In this document: positions 1 through 7,541 of the stretch, one piece after another
Layout: every line of letters begins with the position of its first letter
How positions within the stretch are numbered: the first letter of the stretch is position 1
Virus record (IMG/VR): IMGVR_UViG_3300048117_000403
Span: 1-27,613 of that record
From: a virus
Length of the DNA: 27,613 nt
Reading direction: 5' to 3' (one strand)
Made by a program: the position numbers and the translations under genes
The notes under the pieces: model-generated
Databases searched by the model: none
Seen by the model: only the letters and a program-made list of their open reading frames with translations
What the model was told of the DNA's origin: nothing

Positions 1-1176
1 TTTGATTTGTGAAAATATCTTTCTAGTTTCAAATTGAGCTGTTAAAGAATCGAATGGAATATTTCTATCTTGTAAATAAGTATGCCATCCAAGAACTCCT
101 AAACCTAGTGCTCTACCCTTTTCAGCAGATCTTACTGCATTTTCAAAGCCTCTCATATATTTCGCTCTATGAATAAACTCTTGAAGAACTCCATCTAAAA
201 AGTAAGTTGCAGTATAAATTAAATCAGTATCTTTCCATTCTTCATATCTTTTAAGATTCACAGAAGATAAACAGCATACAAATGAATGATTTTCATCAGT
301 GTGTAGAGTAATCTCAGAACAGATGTTAGTCATATAAACCTTTAAACCATTTTGTTTATATGCATCGGGATTCATTCTATTAATATTACCCTTAAACATT
401 ATATAAGGTTCTCCCGTTGCTCTTCTTTTTCTAATCACGGCAGCCCATCTTTTACGAGCTTCTTTATCTCCAGCCTCGATCTTTTGCATAAACCCATCAG
501 ATACTACAATACATTGATGTACGTTTAAACATTGTCTGTTTACATCACCCTTAGGTTCTCTAACCTCTAACCATTCCCAGAAATCATCATGTTCTATATC
601 TATATTGACTGATGCTGCACCTCTTCTTACTGAACCCTGATTAGTTGCTAAAATAGTAGAATCGTAAATTTTTATAAATGGAACTACTCCGTCTGAAGTT
701 CCGTTTCCTGTAATAGTTGCTCCTGCCGGTCTTATTTGATTTACTCCGATGCCAACACCACCTCCATGTTTAGCAAGTAACATTAATTCTAAATTCTTTG
801 AACCTATGTCGTGAATTGAATCTGCTACATCTATACCAAAACATGAAATTGGAAGACCTCTTTCTGAACCTGTGTTTGAAAAAACTGGAGTTGCAAGATT
901 TAACCATCCTTTCCACATATAATCAAAGAATTTACTTGCTAATTCTGGCTTTCTTAATCTTTGTGCAACTGTCGTTGATACTCTCCAGTATGCATCTTTT
1001 GGAGTTTCTCCTTCTAGTAAATATCCTTTGGAAACGGTCTTTACATAAACTTCAGTATTAGCCCATACTGGGAAGTCTACTCCTAATTTCCATCCTTCAG
1101 ATTCTCCGAAGTTTCTTTCTTTTCCCTTTTCATTGTATTCGGGGTTTGGTGCGTCGTTGTAATTTCTTATCATCAT
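1..1176 (-). CDS. nrdA: Class I ribonucleotide reductase large subunit (partial, N-terminal 392 codons)
   Basis: Reduces ribonucleotides to deoxyribonucleotides together with the NrdB subunit encoded just upstream. The gene runs off the left edge, so the C-terminus is missing. Visible landmarks are the first redox cysteine at C112 (GLPISC), the triad N284-C286-E288 (NICSE, matching E. coli N437/C439/E441) and the second redox cysteine at C301 or C302 (VCCLSS). The glycine-rich segment HGGGVGIGV lies at 137-145. The protein starts directly at the catalytic region and has no N-terminal ATP-cone, the domain of about 90 residues that senses dATP in E. coli and T4 NrdA. Two consecutive ATG codons (1176 and 1173) are possible starts. 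The leader is AT-rich without a clear Shine-Dalgarno. The gene follows nrdB by 27 nt, so both are probably on one transcript. Family assignment is near certain. Confidence 0.96.
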   Translation of the reverse strand, partial: MMIRNYNDAPNPEYNEKGKERNFGESEGWKLGVDFPVWANTEVYVKTVSKGYLLEGETPKDAYWRVSTTVAQRLRKPELASKFFDYMWKGWLNLATPVFSNTGSERGLPISCFGIDVADSIHDIGSKNLELMLLAKHGGGVGIGVNQIRPAGATITGNGTSDGVVPFIKIYDSTILATNQGSVRRGAASVNIDIEHDDFWEWLEVREPKGDVNRQCLNVHQCIVVSDGFMQKIEAGDKEARKRWAAVIRKRRATGEPYIMFKGNINRMNPDAYKQNGLKVYMTNICSEITLHTDENHSFVCCLSSVNLKRYEEWKDTDLIYTATYFLDGVLQEFIHRAKYMRGFENAVRSAEKGRALGLGVLGWHTYLQDRNIPFDSLTAQFETRKIFSQIK

Positions 1177-1203
1177 ATATTTTATATTAGAATTATTGAT
1201 TTG

Positions 1204-2211
1204 TTATGAAAACAAATCGTCTTCATCCCAGTTTTCATCTTCGCCTGCTTTAGAATAATCAGTAGGTCTTACTGCGAAGAAATCTGTATGTGTATGTCCA
1301 CCTGTTAGGTGATAAAACCAATCTAATTCAGAAGCACTTTCTTCGTTGTATTCAAAAATAGATTGATATCCTAGTTCTGCTAATTTCTCATTAGCTCTTT
1401 TCTTAATAAATTCTTTAAGATCTTCTTTCTTAAGATTTTCTAAATCTCCCATCTCAAACATTTTATCAATAAATTTCATTTCCATTTCAACCATTAATCT
1501 AGCAGCTTCTTCAACCTGAGATTGAACTGAATCTCTAAGCTCAGTATATTCTTCACACATGTGGTTAAACAATTGACATCCCATTTTTGAATGAAGAGAT
1601 TCATCTCTAACTGACCACTTCATTTGTTGTCCAATTCCCTTAAGTTTATTTCTCATTTGAAAGGAATAAAGAACAGCGAATGAAGAGTATAATGCAACTC
1701 CTTCTCCAAATGCACTAAATATAGCCAAAGATCTAGCAACATCTTTCCTGGCTGAAGGGTTTTTTAATAGATCTTCATGTGAATATTCTGCCTCTGTGTT
1801 CATTAAATAATCAAATCTTTCTGCAGTTGTCGGTTCATGTAAGAATGCTTCAAAATCCTCAAGACCTAATGTTTCATTTAAATAAGAATAAGCGGTTGCA
1901 TGAATAGTTTCTTGAGAACCAAACAACATTGCCATGTGTTTGATTTCCCATTTAGGAAACCAATTAGTAACCATTCCTGTCCAATAATCTGAAACTGCAC
2001 ATTCAGTTTGTGCAAACCCCAAAAGAATATTTCCAACTAAATTCTTTTCAGAATCCGTAAGTGTTTCATTCCAATCCTTGACATCGCCTTGCATTGAAAT
2101 TTCGGTATGTAACCAAAACGCCTGTGCTTGTTTTAACCATCCTTCAGTATAATATACTGGATATTCAAATGGTTTGTATTCTATTCTTTCTTTAAATATT
2201 GATGGTTTCAT
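1204..2211 (-). CDS. nrdB: Class I ribonucleotide reductase small (radical) subunit
   Basis: Ferritin-like subunit that generates and stores the tyrosyl radical used by NrdA. The expected carboxylate and histidine metal ligands are present: a glutamate in AQTEC where E. coli has D84, then ETIH (E115/H118 equivalents), FGEGVALY (E204) and RDESLH (E238/H241). The tyrosine four residues after the ETIH histidine matches radical Tyr122 (HATAY), which suggests a tyrosyl-radical enzyme rather than a Mn/Fe class Ic type. Length (335 aa) is normal for NrdB without extra domains. There is no N-terminal ATP-cone, which some Bacteroidota NrdB proteins carry. The acidic C-terminus ending DDLFS is the usual docking tail for NrdA. 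It is transcribed after the polymerase fragment across a structured 128-nt gap and precedes nrdA. Confidence 0.97.
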   Translation of the reverse strand: MKPSIFKERIEYKPFEYPVYYTEGWLKQAQAFWLHTEISMQGDVKDWNETLTDSEKNLVGNILLGFAQTECAVSDYWTGMVTNWFPKWEIKHMAMLFGSQETIHATAYSYLNETLGLEDFEAFLHEPTTAERFDYLMNTEAEYSHEDLLKNPSARKDVARSLAIFSAFGEGVALYSSFAVLYSFQMRNKLKGIGQQMKWSVRDESLHSKMGCQLFNHMCEEYTELRDSVQSQVEEAARLMVEMEMKFIDKMFEMGDLENLKKEDLKEFIKKRANEKLAELGYQSIFEYNEESASELDWFYHLTGGHTHTDFFAVRPTDYSKAGEDENWDEDDLFS

Positions 2212-2339
2212 AAATTATGTTTTCTTAAATTTTTTAACTAGTTCCTAAAGTCTACAAAAGACCAACTGGTAACAGATTGGTCTCGTTAGTAGTCTATATA
2301 TTCATGTAGAATAATAGACTGCCTCTCGAGACAAAAAGA
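2212..2339 (-). other. Structured intergenic region between the polymerase fragment and nrdB
   Basis: Long gap for this compact genome, with no ORF of note. It contains several inverted repeats. AGACCAA (2259-2265) pairs with TTGGTCT (2277-2283), extended by CTG (2266-2268) with CAG (2273-2275). AGTCTAT (2291-2297) pairs with ATAGACT (2314-2320). GTCTCG (2280-2285) pairs with CGAGAC (2327-2332) and overlaps the first stem, so the two folds are alternatives. On the minus strand the first hairpin is followed by TTTTG, so it could act as a weak terminator or processing hairpin. It could also be a remnant of whatever split the polymerase gene. Function is not established. Confidence 0.5.
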
Positions 2340-3737
2340 TTATCTTAATCTTTTTTTAAGTCTGTCGGCTTTAGTGAAATATTCGTATGAGGTTTGTTTA
2401 TAATCTTTACGCTGATCATATAAATCTCCTAGAATTTTCTTTAACATTGAAGTCTCTTGTTTATATACTACTCCGTTTTCACAAACGATTACTTCTTTAT
2501 CTTTTCTTCGCTCAGCGACTTCATGCTTTGCTACCTTTTCAACAAAGGCGTCGGGTGAAATATTAAATTGTCTCATTATAGAAGGATATAGTGATGCGAA
2601 GTCAAATGCACTTACACCTGCATAATACCCTGTAATGGGTTCTTTTACATAAGCACCTGCATATTGTGCATTCTTTTCACTGTCTTCCTTCTTTTCAGAT
2701 CCAATTCGTTTACCTTCTTCTGATAGTTTTCGTGCAATCAGGGATTCTGTAACTGCCACTGGTGATGCTGCTTTATATAGAGGCATCTTTGTAATGTTTG
2801 CCAAGGTTAAAAGAACTTCCATCGATTTCAACTTCTGATCTATATAATAAACCAGTACGGAATCGACTACATTGTAGTAAATGTATTTTACAAAATCATC
2901 TCTATATAAATCCTGTAGAGATCCTGTAAATTTAATCTTGTTAACATTAAGAACTTGGCCTGAAACATAATCAAGTGCATTGGATTCTTTTACCTTTACA
3001 CTTCTATCATATTTATCATATAATTGCATGTAATCTAAGATTCCAATATGTAAAGGTCTGCTATCATTTCTATCCAAAGACTGTGTCATAGAAACTTCAG
3101 CAATGTCTATTTGTAATCTTTTACATCTATTTACGATATACTGCCAATCATAATTAATAAAGTTCCAGCCTGTCATCATTGGAAACTTAGGTAGGAACTT
3201 CATTAAGAACGTATAGACCATATCATATTCTGACTCGAATTTCTGATATTTGAATTCCCAATCCTGATCAAAGTCTTTAAAATACTTATTAGTATCGTCT
3301 TCTATTTTTTGAATGCTTTTAGAATCCATATCTTCCAATCCTAATACAATAGCCTTATGTTCTGGTGTAATTATGGAAAATGACAGGATTCTACTTTTAG
3401 CTTCTTCGGCTTTTGGAAAGCCATCTACGATTTCAGTTTCAATATCGACGAAGTATGTTTTAGGCATATTGTATGCAAAGATTTCTTCTTTATCCTTTGC
3501 GGGTAATGAATCTAAGAAATAAGTTAAAGAAAACTTATTATATCTTCTTGCACTTCCTAGTTTGACTGATCTGCCATCCCAGTTTTTATGATCTAGACTT
3601 CTGCCTTTATCATTATCATTACATACATACCAGTTCTGATACTGTGAAATTGGATATTGTTTAAATGCTACTTTACCTTCGGTGTCGTAGTAAGAGATGA
3701 TAACATCCCTGTCTCTCTGTTCAATATCTAATATCAT
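2340..3737 (-). CDS. 43: Family B DNA polymerase, N-terminal part only (gp43-like; exonuclease and start of palm)
   Basis: Replicative polymerase of the T4 gp43 type, but only 465 aa long where T4 gp43 has about 900. The N-terminal domain is followed by a 3'-5' exonuclease with all three motifs: Exo I FVDIE (D98, E100), Exo II NFINYD (D197) and Exo III YNVVD (D292). Palm motif A, DFASLYPSI, begins at D379. The frame then closes after a finger-like helical segment ending KKRLR. Motif B and motif C (the DTD catalytic aspartates) are absent, and neither the following 128 nt nor any other part of the window encodes them. Proofreading could be intact, but polymerisation would need a second polypeptide from elsewhere. 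Its ATG overlaps the dUTPase stop (TAATG). Split gp43 genes are known in some Aeromonas T4-like phages, and Rhodothermus phage RM378 has exonuclease and polymerase on separate genes. Confidence 0.93.
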   Translation of the reverse strand: MILDIEQRDRDVIISYYDTEGKVAFKQYPISQYQNWYVCNDNDKGRSLDHKNWDGRSVKLGSARRYNKFSLTYFLDSLPAKDKEEIFAYNMPKTYFVDIETEIVDGFPKAEEAKSRILSFSIITPEHKAIVLGLEDMDSKSIQKIEDDTNKYFKDFDQDWEFKYQKFESEYDMVYTFLMKFLPKFPMMTGWNFINYDWQYIVNRCKRLQIDIAEVSMTQSLDRNDSRPLHIGILDYMQLYDKYDRSVKVKESNALDYVSGQVLNVNKIKFTGSLQDLYRDDFVKYIYYNVVDSVLVYYIDQKLKSMEVLLTLANITKMPLYKAASPVAVTESLIARKLSEEGKRIGSEKKEDSEKNAQYAGAYVKEPITGYYAGVSAFDFASLYPSIMRQFNISPDAFVEKVAKHEVAERRKDKEVIVCENGVVYKQETSMLKKILGDLYDQRKDYKQTSYEYFTKADRLKKRLR

Positions 3738-4204
3738 TAATAGTTATTTTTCTGACGGTTAACATTCTCTTCTGCTTTTGCAAAGTAGTAGTTGTATGCT
3801 GTTTTAGCATCTAGCCCAATTGAAGCGGCGTAATTAATAAAGAAGTGTAGAATGTCTACCCATTCCATATACAATTCTTTTTTGTCGCCTTCGGACATGT
3901 CAGAAATTTTTAACTTATCATACTTAGTGAAGTCTTTTTTCCAGTATTTCCATACTGCATTACCGCTTCCGTCTTTAATACCACCTAGAGCATCTGTCAT
4001 TTCATGAATTTCGTCAACTACTGCATGTGTGTTACAGTGCCAGAAATCCATAATTTCTCGGATTGTCATATCATCAAAGTTTAAACCATAAGTCTGCTCT
4101 TGCATCTTCTTTTGGTTTTCCATGATATCTGCTAAGTGTGTTGTTGATTGGTCGTAAAAATCTTTTACTTCTAGATCTTTACATTCGTTGTCAATGTTTG
4201 CCAT
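3737..4204 (-). CDS. Dimeric all-alpha dUTPase (MazG superfamily)
   Basis: Predicted to hydrolyse dUTP to dUMP and pyrophosphate, which keeps uracil out of DNA and feeds thymidylate synthesis. The 155-aa protein is largely helical. It carries the paired acidic helices of the all-alpha NTP pyrophosphatase fold: VDEIHEMTD (E65, E68) and EWVDILHF (E114, D117). The C-terminal segment with NYYFAKAEENVNRQ is typical of dUTPase_2 proteins. It sits directly upstream of the polymerase fragment and overlaps its start by one base, so the two are probably translationally coupled. Some family members also act on dCTP or dUDP; substrate choice cannot be read from sequence. Confidence 0.85.
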   Translation of the reverse strand: MANIDNECKDLEVKDFYDQSTTHLADIMENQKKMQEQTYGLNFDDMTIREIMDFWHCNTHAVVDEIHEMTDALGGIKDGSGNAVWKYWKKDFTKYDKLKISDMSEGDKKELYMEWVDILHFFINYAASIGLDAKTAYNYYFAKAEENVNRQKNNY

Positions 4205-4239
4205 TTTTCGCTACTTTTTAATGTTACTTATTATTCTAC

Positions 4240-5463
4240 TTAAAATAATGAATCTGTTTTTAATTCTACTGGTTTTTCTACTGATCTTTTATTAACATTG
4301 TTAATAGCTTCAAAGAGATCATTGTTAACAACTTCTGGTGCGTTGTGTAATTTAGCTAATCTTAAAGAGTTTTTTCTAAACTCTTCTCTTCTTTCGTTAT
4401 TGTTTGCTAATTCTAAAATCTGTGGAATAGAAGCTGCAATATCTTCTTTGTCTACGAAGATTGCAAAATCTTCAAGTTCTATGAAAGGAACTCCTTCTGT
4501 TCTGTGAATAACGTGAGTTCCCCAGTGTTTGTCAAATAACGGTATAGTTCCCGCTGCAATAACTTCACACATTGCGTATTCAATCATTGAACCATAAAGT
4601 CTTTCTGGTAAGTTAAAGAATTCTGCACCAAACATTGATTTTCCAAGTTCTGCCATTCCTTCTGCTAAATTATAAGGCCCATACATATACATTCTGTCTT
4701 CGACTTGTGGATATGTAACAGGGTTTTTAATTTCATGAACTTCAAAGATATCTTCTCTTAGAGTTTTTCTATCTTCTTGTAAAAACATAGGAAGAGCTCC
4801 AATAGATCTTTCAACTCCTCTACATTCTGTTACGAAATTATTACCTTTCAATAGTTCCATAATATCGAACATTCTAAAAGGATCTTTAAATCCAGCGAAT
4901 CTTCCGAAGTATGTGGTTCTTCTTTCTTGTTCTTCAACTGGAACCACAATATTAGACCATGCATCATAGTCATAAGGATTAAGATTCATTTCAATTAATG
5001 GAGTATCAGGTGCATGTTCTCTTAATTTATTTGCAAAATTAGATCTTGCAGAATAGTTGAACATAGCGTCCATTGATTTCATGATTTCCCAATACTTATA
5101 ATTCTTTGCTAAGTTTGCAGTGTTATGATCTAGGCAGTTTCCTATTTTAATAGGATTTTCTAAACCATAAATACAATGTTCAATAAAGTCTTCGTTGAAT
5201 TCATCTCCTACTGATTTATGTGGATATGAAGTGTAATATACTACATCGCTCTTTTCAAGTTCTTTAGCAATATTAGGAATATCCTTTCTTTTAAATTCAG
5301 TACAAACGATATCTGTAGTTTTATGGCGAGGCCATTTCTTTTCTACCGCTGCATAAATCGTGGCATCATGGCCTTCTTTTATAAGCCAATTATAAAATTC
5401 GATCGTGTGTCTTGTGAGTCCACAACCTTCAACTCCTTTTGCTAATACTAATGCTATTTTCAT
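4240..5463 (-). CDS. agt: DNA alpha-glucosyltransferase-like protein (T4 AGT homologue)
   Basis: GT-B fold glycosyltransferase resembling T4 AGT over its whole length (407 versus 400 aa). T4 AGT transfers glucose from UDP-glucose to 5-hydroxymethylcytosine in phage DNA. Matching landmarks in order are: N-terminal VEGCGLTRHT (11-20; T4 has LEGCGVTK); LDHNTANL (111-118) with D112 at the catalytic Asp position; RTTYFGRFAGFKDPFRMFD (182-200); CRGVERS (214-220); GKSMFGAEF (274-282); and EYAMCEVIAAGTIPLF (295-310), the probable nucleotide-sugar pocket. It overlaps the upstream gene by ATGA. This suggests the phage glycosylates its own DNA against restriction. The base and sugar used cannot be deduced, and no hydroxymethylase gene is in the window. 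A nearby RmlB-like enzyme and a cytidylyltransferase raise the possibility of a sugar other than glucose. Confidence 0.88.
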   Translation of the reverse strand: MKIALVLAKGVEGCGLTRHTIEFYNWLIKEGHDATIYAAVEKKWPRHKTTDIVCTEFKRKDIPNIAKELEKSDVVYYTSYPHKSVGDEFNEDFIEHCIYGLENPIKIGNCLDHNTANLAKNYKYWEIMKSMDAMFNYSARSNFANKLREHAPDTPLIEMNLNPYDYDAWSNIVVPVEEQERRTTYFGRFAGFKDPFRMFDIMELLKGNNFVTECRGVERSIGALPMFLQEDRKTLREDIFEVHEIKNPVTYPQVEDRMYMYGPYNLAEGMAELGKSMFGAEFFNLPERLYGSMIEYAMCEVIAAGTIPLFDKHWGTHVIHRTEGVPFIELEDFAIFVDKEDIAASIPQILELANNNERREEFRKNSLRLAKLHNAPEVVNNDLFEAINNVNKRSVEKPVELKTDSLF

Positions 5464-5813
5464 ATTTGTGATCCGTGTTTTATGTTAAATCCTCCATGTT
5501 TTCTGTATGATTGGTCTTCTTCTCCTATTTGTATTTCTCCTTCATATCCTTTTTCAGATGAATCAGAATATACGTCCATTTCGGAATAGACCAAATCTCC
5601 TAATGCGTTATGAGTTTCTTCGTCATTTACCCCGATATCAGTTCCTACTAATTCGTCCATTCCTTCAAGCTCCCAATAGTTTTCTGCTAAGTATTGAACG
5701 AATTCTTCTTCAGTTGTTCCTTTATAATTAGGGAATTTTTCAGTGTCTAATGTTACGATAGGAGTTGCTTCGGCAATATATCGATACTCGGTTCTTCTTA
5801 CCTGTACTTTCAT
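5460..5813 (-). CDS. Hypothetical acidic protein
   Basis: 117-aa protein with no family I recognise. The N-terminal 25 residues look like a beta strand region with alternating charged and hydrophobic residues. The remainder is strongly acidic, rich in Glu, Asp and Gly, with no cysteine and no membrane segment. Its stop overlaps the start of the AGT-like gene (ATGA) and its start abuts the stop of the preceding gene, so it is clearly inside the operon. Coupled translation with the glycosyltransferase might mean a shared role, but nothing in the protein shows one. Confidence 0.75.
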   Translation of the reverse strand: MKVQVRRTEYRYIAEATPIVTLDTEKFPNYKGTTEEEFVQYLAENYWELEGMDELVGTDIGVNDEETHNALGDLVYSEMDVYSDSSEKGYEGEIQIGEEDQSYRKHGGFNIKHGSQI

Positions 5814-6080
5814 TTATTTTCCGTTTTCGTAATTATCTAAACCTTGAATGTATGCTACTGCATCTAAGAGATTATCTCTTTTATGATTGTAACTTTCTCT
5901 TGAAAACTTAAGAGCAACTAATGCTTTAAACATATCAGCGCCACTTACATCATGGCCTGTCATACCTTTAAATATTAGGGCAGCTCTGTCCATGCCTTCT
6001 GAAAAAGGACCGTAATTACGATCCGCTTCTTCACTCCTGTTGTTTACAATTTCGTTTGCTTCTTCTAAGATACTTTTCAT
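5814..6080 (-). CDS. Small phage protein, DUF6378-like
   Basis: 88-aa helical protein. The arrangement of a Glu-rich first helix, an R-x-YG-like turn (RNYGPF, 21-26), a middle segment and a final KFSRESYNHKRDNLLDAVAYI (about 53-73) resembles the DUF6378 family of small phage proteins, where a K-x-x-R helix precedes a D-x-x-x-D-x-x-x-Y helix. The biochemical role of that family is unknown to me. The pattern recalls all-alpha nucleotide pyrophosphatases but lacks their full set of acidic residues. A candidate promoter motif lies about 20-36 nt upstream of its start. Confidence 0.7.
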   Translation of the reverse strand: MKSILEEANEIVNNRSEEADRNYGPFSEGMDRAALIFKGMTGHDVSGADMFKALVALKFSRESYNHKRDNLLDAVAYIQGLDNYENGK

Positions 6081-6100
6081 AAGAATGTGTTTAACTATTA

Positions 6101-6116
6101 TACTCTATATATGCGT
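6101..6116 (-). promoter_or_regulatory. Candidate promoter motif (ACGCATATATAGAGTA)
   Basis: On the minus strand this reads ACGCATATATAGAGTA. Nearly the same word occurs upstream of gp32 (27510-27525) and upstream of the 708-aa gene (23207-23224). Here it covers the last codons of the preceding small gene and lies just upstream of the 88-aa gene. The recurrence suggests a phage promoter or regulator site. It is not a standard Bacteroidota -7 box or the T4 late TATAAATA. Confidence 0.35.
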
Positions 6117-6281
6117 TTTGTTTACGGCTAATTTTTCTAATTTTGATTCTACTAGAATTATTAGATCTTCAATTCCTTCGTTATATGCAAATTGTGTTTC
6201 GTGGTCCATATTTGCATACTTAATTTCATCTGCTGCATCGGTTAGTAGATTAACCAATACCTTTACGTCTTCTTTGCTCAT
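6105..6281 (-). CDS. Small hypothetical protein (58 aa)
   Basis: A 58-codon ORF fills the gap between two clear genes. It begins ATG-AGC-AAA-GAA (MSKEDVKVLV) and ends at TAG. The protein is acidic and helical: a first helix with LLTDAADEI and a second with EGIEDLIILVES, in leucine/isoleucine heptad-like spacing. It starts 7 nt after the stop of the upstream nuclease-like gene and reads in the operon direction. No family is recognised. It is supported by position, by filling an otherwise empty 208-nt gap and by a normal leader, but not by homology. Confidence 0.7.
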   Translation of the reverse strand: MSKEDVKVLVNLLTDAADEIKYANMDHETQFAYNEGIEDLIILVESKLEKLAVNKTHI

Positions 6282-6288
6282 CTTTGTT

Positions 6289-7230
6289 TTATTTTAGTAA
6301 GTTTTCTATTCCTAATTCTTCGGCGAAAGCAACTGTGATATCCTTTAGCAACTTTATATTTTCTTCTGAGAAATCAGTGTTGTCAAATTTAAATGAAATT
6401 GTTTTATCATTGGCACCTGAACTTTCTTTTACGAATTCAAATCCTGGAACTTTAGATTTTATACTATCAATTATCTTTCCTGTTTCATCTATGATTCTAG
6501 TAAGTCCATGATCTTTAACTAAATATCCTGATATTTTAATTCCAAGGTCATGGTTCTTTTGATTAATAACCCATTCGATACCTAATCTAGAACCAGTATA
6601 AGCCTTTCCAATATAAAGGTATCTACTACGGTGTGGTAATTCTTTTCTATTTTTGAATCCCATTTCAGATGAAGCGACTTTCATCCATTTTAAACCAAGC
6701 TCTTCAAGTGAAGCGAGTTTAACTGAAACCTTTTCCTTCTTTTCTTCTATTCCATATACATCTGCAAAATAACCTTGATCATTGAACCTTAGGTGTATAG
6801 CATAAGAATCTTCCATCTTAGAAAATTCATTAAGATAGGGTGCGTCGAATTCTTTAAACGCGATTGCAAATGAATATACTTGTTCGTAGTCCTGTTTAAG
6901 TCTATTAGATTTAAGATAGAACTGTTCATGGTGATCATTGTCCCATTTACCCTTTTGAGATTGACTCATCACTTCAAAATAATACATCTGTCCTTCGTCT
7001 TCAAACGTAAGATCAGCTCTTTTGGTTGCCATTCCAATTGTGATAGGTGTTTCTAATTTTCTGTCTATATCTTCAATGCTGGATAAACCACATGCTTCGA
7101 TTACAGTGTTCATTTCTTCTTTGCCAAAAAAGGCTTCTACGAATTGAGTTTCTCTATTACATTCATAGGCTGAAAATACATCTGTTAACGTGTGGTCGTT
7201 AGTTTTAATTCCTTTCGAATATCTTTTCAT
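6289..7230 (-). CDS. Probable PD-(D/E)XK-fold nuclease-like protein
   Basis: 313-aa soluble protein. The N-terminal half contains KRADLTFEDEGQMYYFEVMSQ (about residues 70-90), a beta-hairpin with an Asp followed by Glu in the second strand, as in PD-(D/E)XK nucleases. The usual E-x-K lysine is replaced (E-V-M) and may have moved. The later SQKGKWDNDHHEQFY helix also fits the fold. The C-terminal half, with YIGKAYTGSRLGIEWVINQ, resembles the DUF4268-type region seen with such domains. It lies just after a strong terminator, so it may start its own transcript. Plausible roles are an endonuclease or a DNA-protection or anti-defence factor; activity is uncertain because of the atypical catalytic residues. 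Confidence 0.6.
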   Translation of the reverse strand: MKRYSKGIKTNDHTLTDVFSAYECNRETQFVEAFFGKEEMNTVIEACGLSSIEDIDRKLETPITIGMATKRADLTFEDEGQMYYFEVMSQSQKGKWDNDHHEQFYLKSNRLKQDYEQVYSFAIAFKEFDAPYLNEFSKMEDSYAIHLRFNDQGYFADVYGIEEKKEKVSVKLASLEELGLKWMKVASSEMGFKNRKELPHRSRYLYIGKAYTGSRLGIEWVINQKNHDLGIKISGYLVKDHGLTRIIDETGKIIDSIKSKVPGFEFVKESSGANDKTISFKFDNTDFSEENIKLLKDITVAFAEELGIENLLK

Positions 7231-7274
7231 TTATTGCTTTGTTTATTAATTACTATACTAATATAACAAAAAAA

Positions 7275-7296
7275 CCCGAGATAAAAAAATCTCGGG
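7275..7296 (-). terminator. Rho-independent terminator after the 71-aa gene
   Basis: CCCGAGAT (7275-7282) pairs perfectly with ATCTCGGG (7289-7296) around a six-base loop. On the minus strand the stem is followed by seven Ts, the classic intrinsic terminator. A T-run also follows on the plus strand (7301-7307), so it could work both ways, though no plus-strand gene is seen. It lies about 30 nt past the stop of the 71-aa gene and closes the sugar-nucleotide operon. Confidence 0.92.
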
Positions 7297-7325
7297 CTGC
7301 TTTTTTTCAAAAAAAGTGCAATGTT

Positions 7326-7541
7326 TTACAAATCTTCTGGAAAATACTTGTCAAGTGCTTCTAACTTATCATCAGCGTCAACTAACATTGATAAAGCTTC
7401 TTCTGCATTTTTATAGAAATCACCAGTTGAGTGATCTCCAATACCAGATCCTTTATTTCCTAAAAGATCTAAAGATAAAAGTGCTTTTGATTTTTCAGCT
7501 AAGGCACTAGCTCTTAGCATTTCGATTAATTTCTTATTCAT
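7326..7541 (-). CDS. Small hypothetical protein (71 aa)
   Basis: 71-aa mostly helical protein with a Leu/Ala-rich first half, a Gly-rich turn (GNKGSGIGDHSTGDF, about residues 28-42) and an acidic C-terminal helix. No family is recognised and there are no cysteines or membrane segments. It is the last gene of the unit that ends at the terminator 7275-7296. Its ATG overlaps the stop of the RmlB-like gene (ATGA), so its synthesis is probably coupled to that enzyme. Confidence 0.75.
   Translation of the reverse strand: MNKKLIEMLRASALAEKSKALLSLDLLGNKGSGIGDHSTGDFYKNAEEALSMLVDADDKLEALDKYFPEDL

Noticed and set aside
798-1061. 87-codon plus-strand ORF in the nrdA region
   Set aside because: Leu-rich antisense shadow of conserved nrdA coding sequence.
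2212-2339. Group I intron 5' part for trans-splicing of the polymerase
   Set aside because: The hairpins are suggestive, but I cannot identify the conserved P, Q, R and S core elements, so a functional intron is not claimed.
6040-6511. Two overlapping plus-strand ORFs across 6040-6511
   Set aside because: Antisense to the 88-aa, 58-aa and 313-aa genes; Phe/Ser-rich shadow composition.
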